From contig CANRIJ010000026.1 in the NCBI GenBank assembly GCA_947630635.1, positions 1-14,549 of the forward strand: DNA of 14,549 bases. The letters are read 5' to 3'. Shown in pieces: positions 14,290 to 14,549 of this stretch (position 1 is the first letter of the stretch; every line of letters begins with the position of its first letter). Origin of the DNA: an uncultured Spirochaetaceae bacterium. Lineage in GTDB: Bacteria > Spirochaetota > Spirochaetia > Sphaerochaetales > Sphaerochaetaceae. Under the pieces are notes generated by a model that ran no database searches, was not told where the DNA came from, and worked only from the letters and a program-made list of their open reading frames with translations. The position numbers were made by a program, and so were the translations under genes.

Positions 14290-14320
14290 TAAGAATAATT
14301 CTTATTGAATGTCGCAACAA
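14290..14320 (-). promoter_or_regulatory. Predicted M18 gene promoter overlapped by a 15-bp palindrome
   Basis: On the minus strand TTGTTG (14320-14315) and TATTCT (14297-14292) are spaced by 17 bases, and the -10 ends 7 bases before the ATG, so the mRNA may be leaderless. The -10 lies within the perfect palindrome TAAGAAT-A-ATTCTTA (14290-14304). Its 7-1-7 layout is that of Fur-family boxes, and it matches the PerR consensus half-site at five of seven positions. A repressor bound here would block the promoter. Confidence 0.4.
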
Positions 14321-14339
14321 TAAAAGCGACGCTATTGTT
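14311..14339. repeat. Two interleaved perfect inverted repeats upstream of the M18 gene
   Basis: GTCGC (14311-14315) is complementary to GCGAC (14326-14330), and AACAATA (14316-14322) to TATTGTT (14333-14339). The pairs interlock, so an RNA covering them has a pseudoknot-like topology. With no bases joining two of the arms, both stems probably cannot form together, giving alternative hairpins. The element lies 27-55 bases upstream of the aminopeptidase ATG. It overlaps the predicted -35, so it would be RNA only if transcription starts further upstream, for example from TATGAT (minus strand, 14395-14390). Otherwise it could be a protein-binding site. Confidence 0.35.
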
Positions 14340-14471
14340 TTGCATCTAAGCTGAGGAGTTTTAGCCTTCTTGCAAAGTTTTCTCTTTGAATCATAGCTTG
14401 TCTGTTATTTTATTGAGACATATGAATCTCAGACTGTGTAGAGCATGTTTATTCTTATATCGTACTTAATA

Positions 14472-14502
14472 TAAAAGAAGGGATGCCGAATCCCCGGCAT
14501 CC
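14472..14502 (-). terminator. Intrinsic terminator for a minus-strand gene beyond the right edge
   Basis: GGATGCCG (14481-14488) and CGGCATCC (14495-14502) form a perfect 8-bp stem with a 6-base loop. On the minus strand the tail reads CTTCTTTTA. The plus-strand tail is not T-rich. The gene it serves must end to the right. In one minus-strand frame a TAATAG double stop lies at about 14547-14542, but too little sequence remains to call a coding region. Confidence 0.75.
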
Positions 14503-14549
14503 ACAATGTTAAGTTTTCGATAGACGATAAAATATCTACTATTATTTGA

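Noticed and set aside
14286..14350. 8-base direct repeat CATCTAAG (14286-14293 and 14343-14350)
   Set aside because: It is short, and a single pair at this distance can occur by chance; no third copy or associated element was seen.
1..14549. tRNA, rRNA, CRISPR, insertion sequence, phage or toxin-antitoxin content
   Set aside because: No cloverleaf, spaced direct repeats, transposase motifs or terminal repeats were found by eye on either strand.

Overview
The window is ordinary bacterial chromosome at moderate-to-low G+C, with strong AGA/AGG arginine use and compact spacing. Type III glutamine synthetase, rubredoxin, a hexuronate cluster and a lipoprotein with an L-F-A-S-C lipobox fit an anaerobic, probably host-associated or sediment bacterium. 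A Sphaerochaeta/Treponema-like spirochaete is my best guess, at low confidence, because no rRNA or other phylogenetic marker is present. I see no tRNA, rRNA, insertion sequence, prophage gene, CRISPR array or stretch of clearly foreign composition.

Left part (1-6282), all on the minus strand. Transcription runs right to left through a tight five-gene unit: mannonate dehydratase (uxuA), a GntR/FadR-type regulator, a fructuronate-reductase-like enzyme (uxuB-like), a phosphomannomutase/phosphoglucomutase-family protein and a TIM-barrel sugar isomerase/epimerase. The genes overlap by 1-16 bp or are 1-15 bp apart, so translation is probably coupled. The core chemistry is fructuronate to mannonate to 2-keto-3-deoxygluconate. 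The last two genes have no obvious step in that route. Beyond them, with its own promoter, is the N-terminus of a solute-binding protein of the Fe3+-type ABC transporter class, cut by the left edge.

Middle (6283-10690). A 136-bp divergent region holds a 24-bp dyad just upstream of uxuA and the start of a plus-strand GatY/KbaY-like class II aldolase. Two consecutive hairpins follow the aldolase. The second ends only 9 bases before the ribosome-binding site of a type III glutamine synthetase (glnN), so it may be a leader element rather than a plain terminator. After a strong terminator come a six-helix DUF308/HdeD-like membrane protein (plus) and, convergent with it, a 53-residue rubredoxin (minus) with its own promoter and terminator.

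Right part (10691-14549). A sodium:solute symporter (plus) has a terminator-shaped hairpin between its predicted promoter and its ribosome-binding site. A small unknown lipoprotein (plus) converges, with a 6-bp gap, on an M18-family aminopeptidase (minus). The M18 promoter is overlapped by a 7-1-7 palindrome and preceded by two interleaved inverted repeats. A minus-strand terminator near 14472-14502 belongs to a gene off the right edge.

I found no wholly new system. The most unusual signals are the terminator-like leader hairpins before glnN and the symporter, several starts that look leaderless (a -10 box 6-8 bases before ATG and no well-placed ribosome site), the interleaved repeats upstream of the aminopeptidase, and the two extra enzymes in the hexuronate unit.
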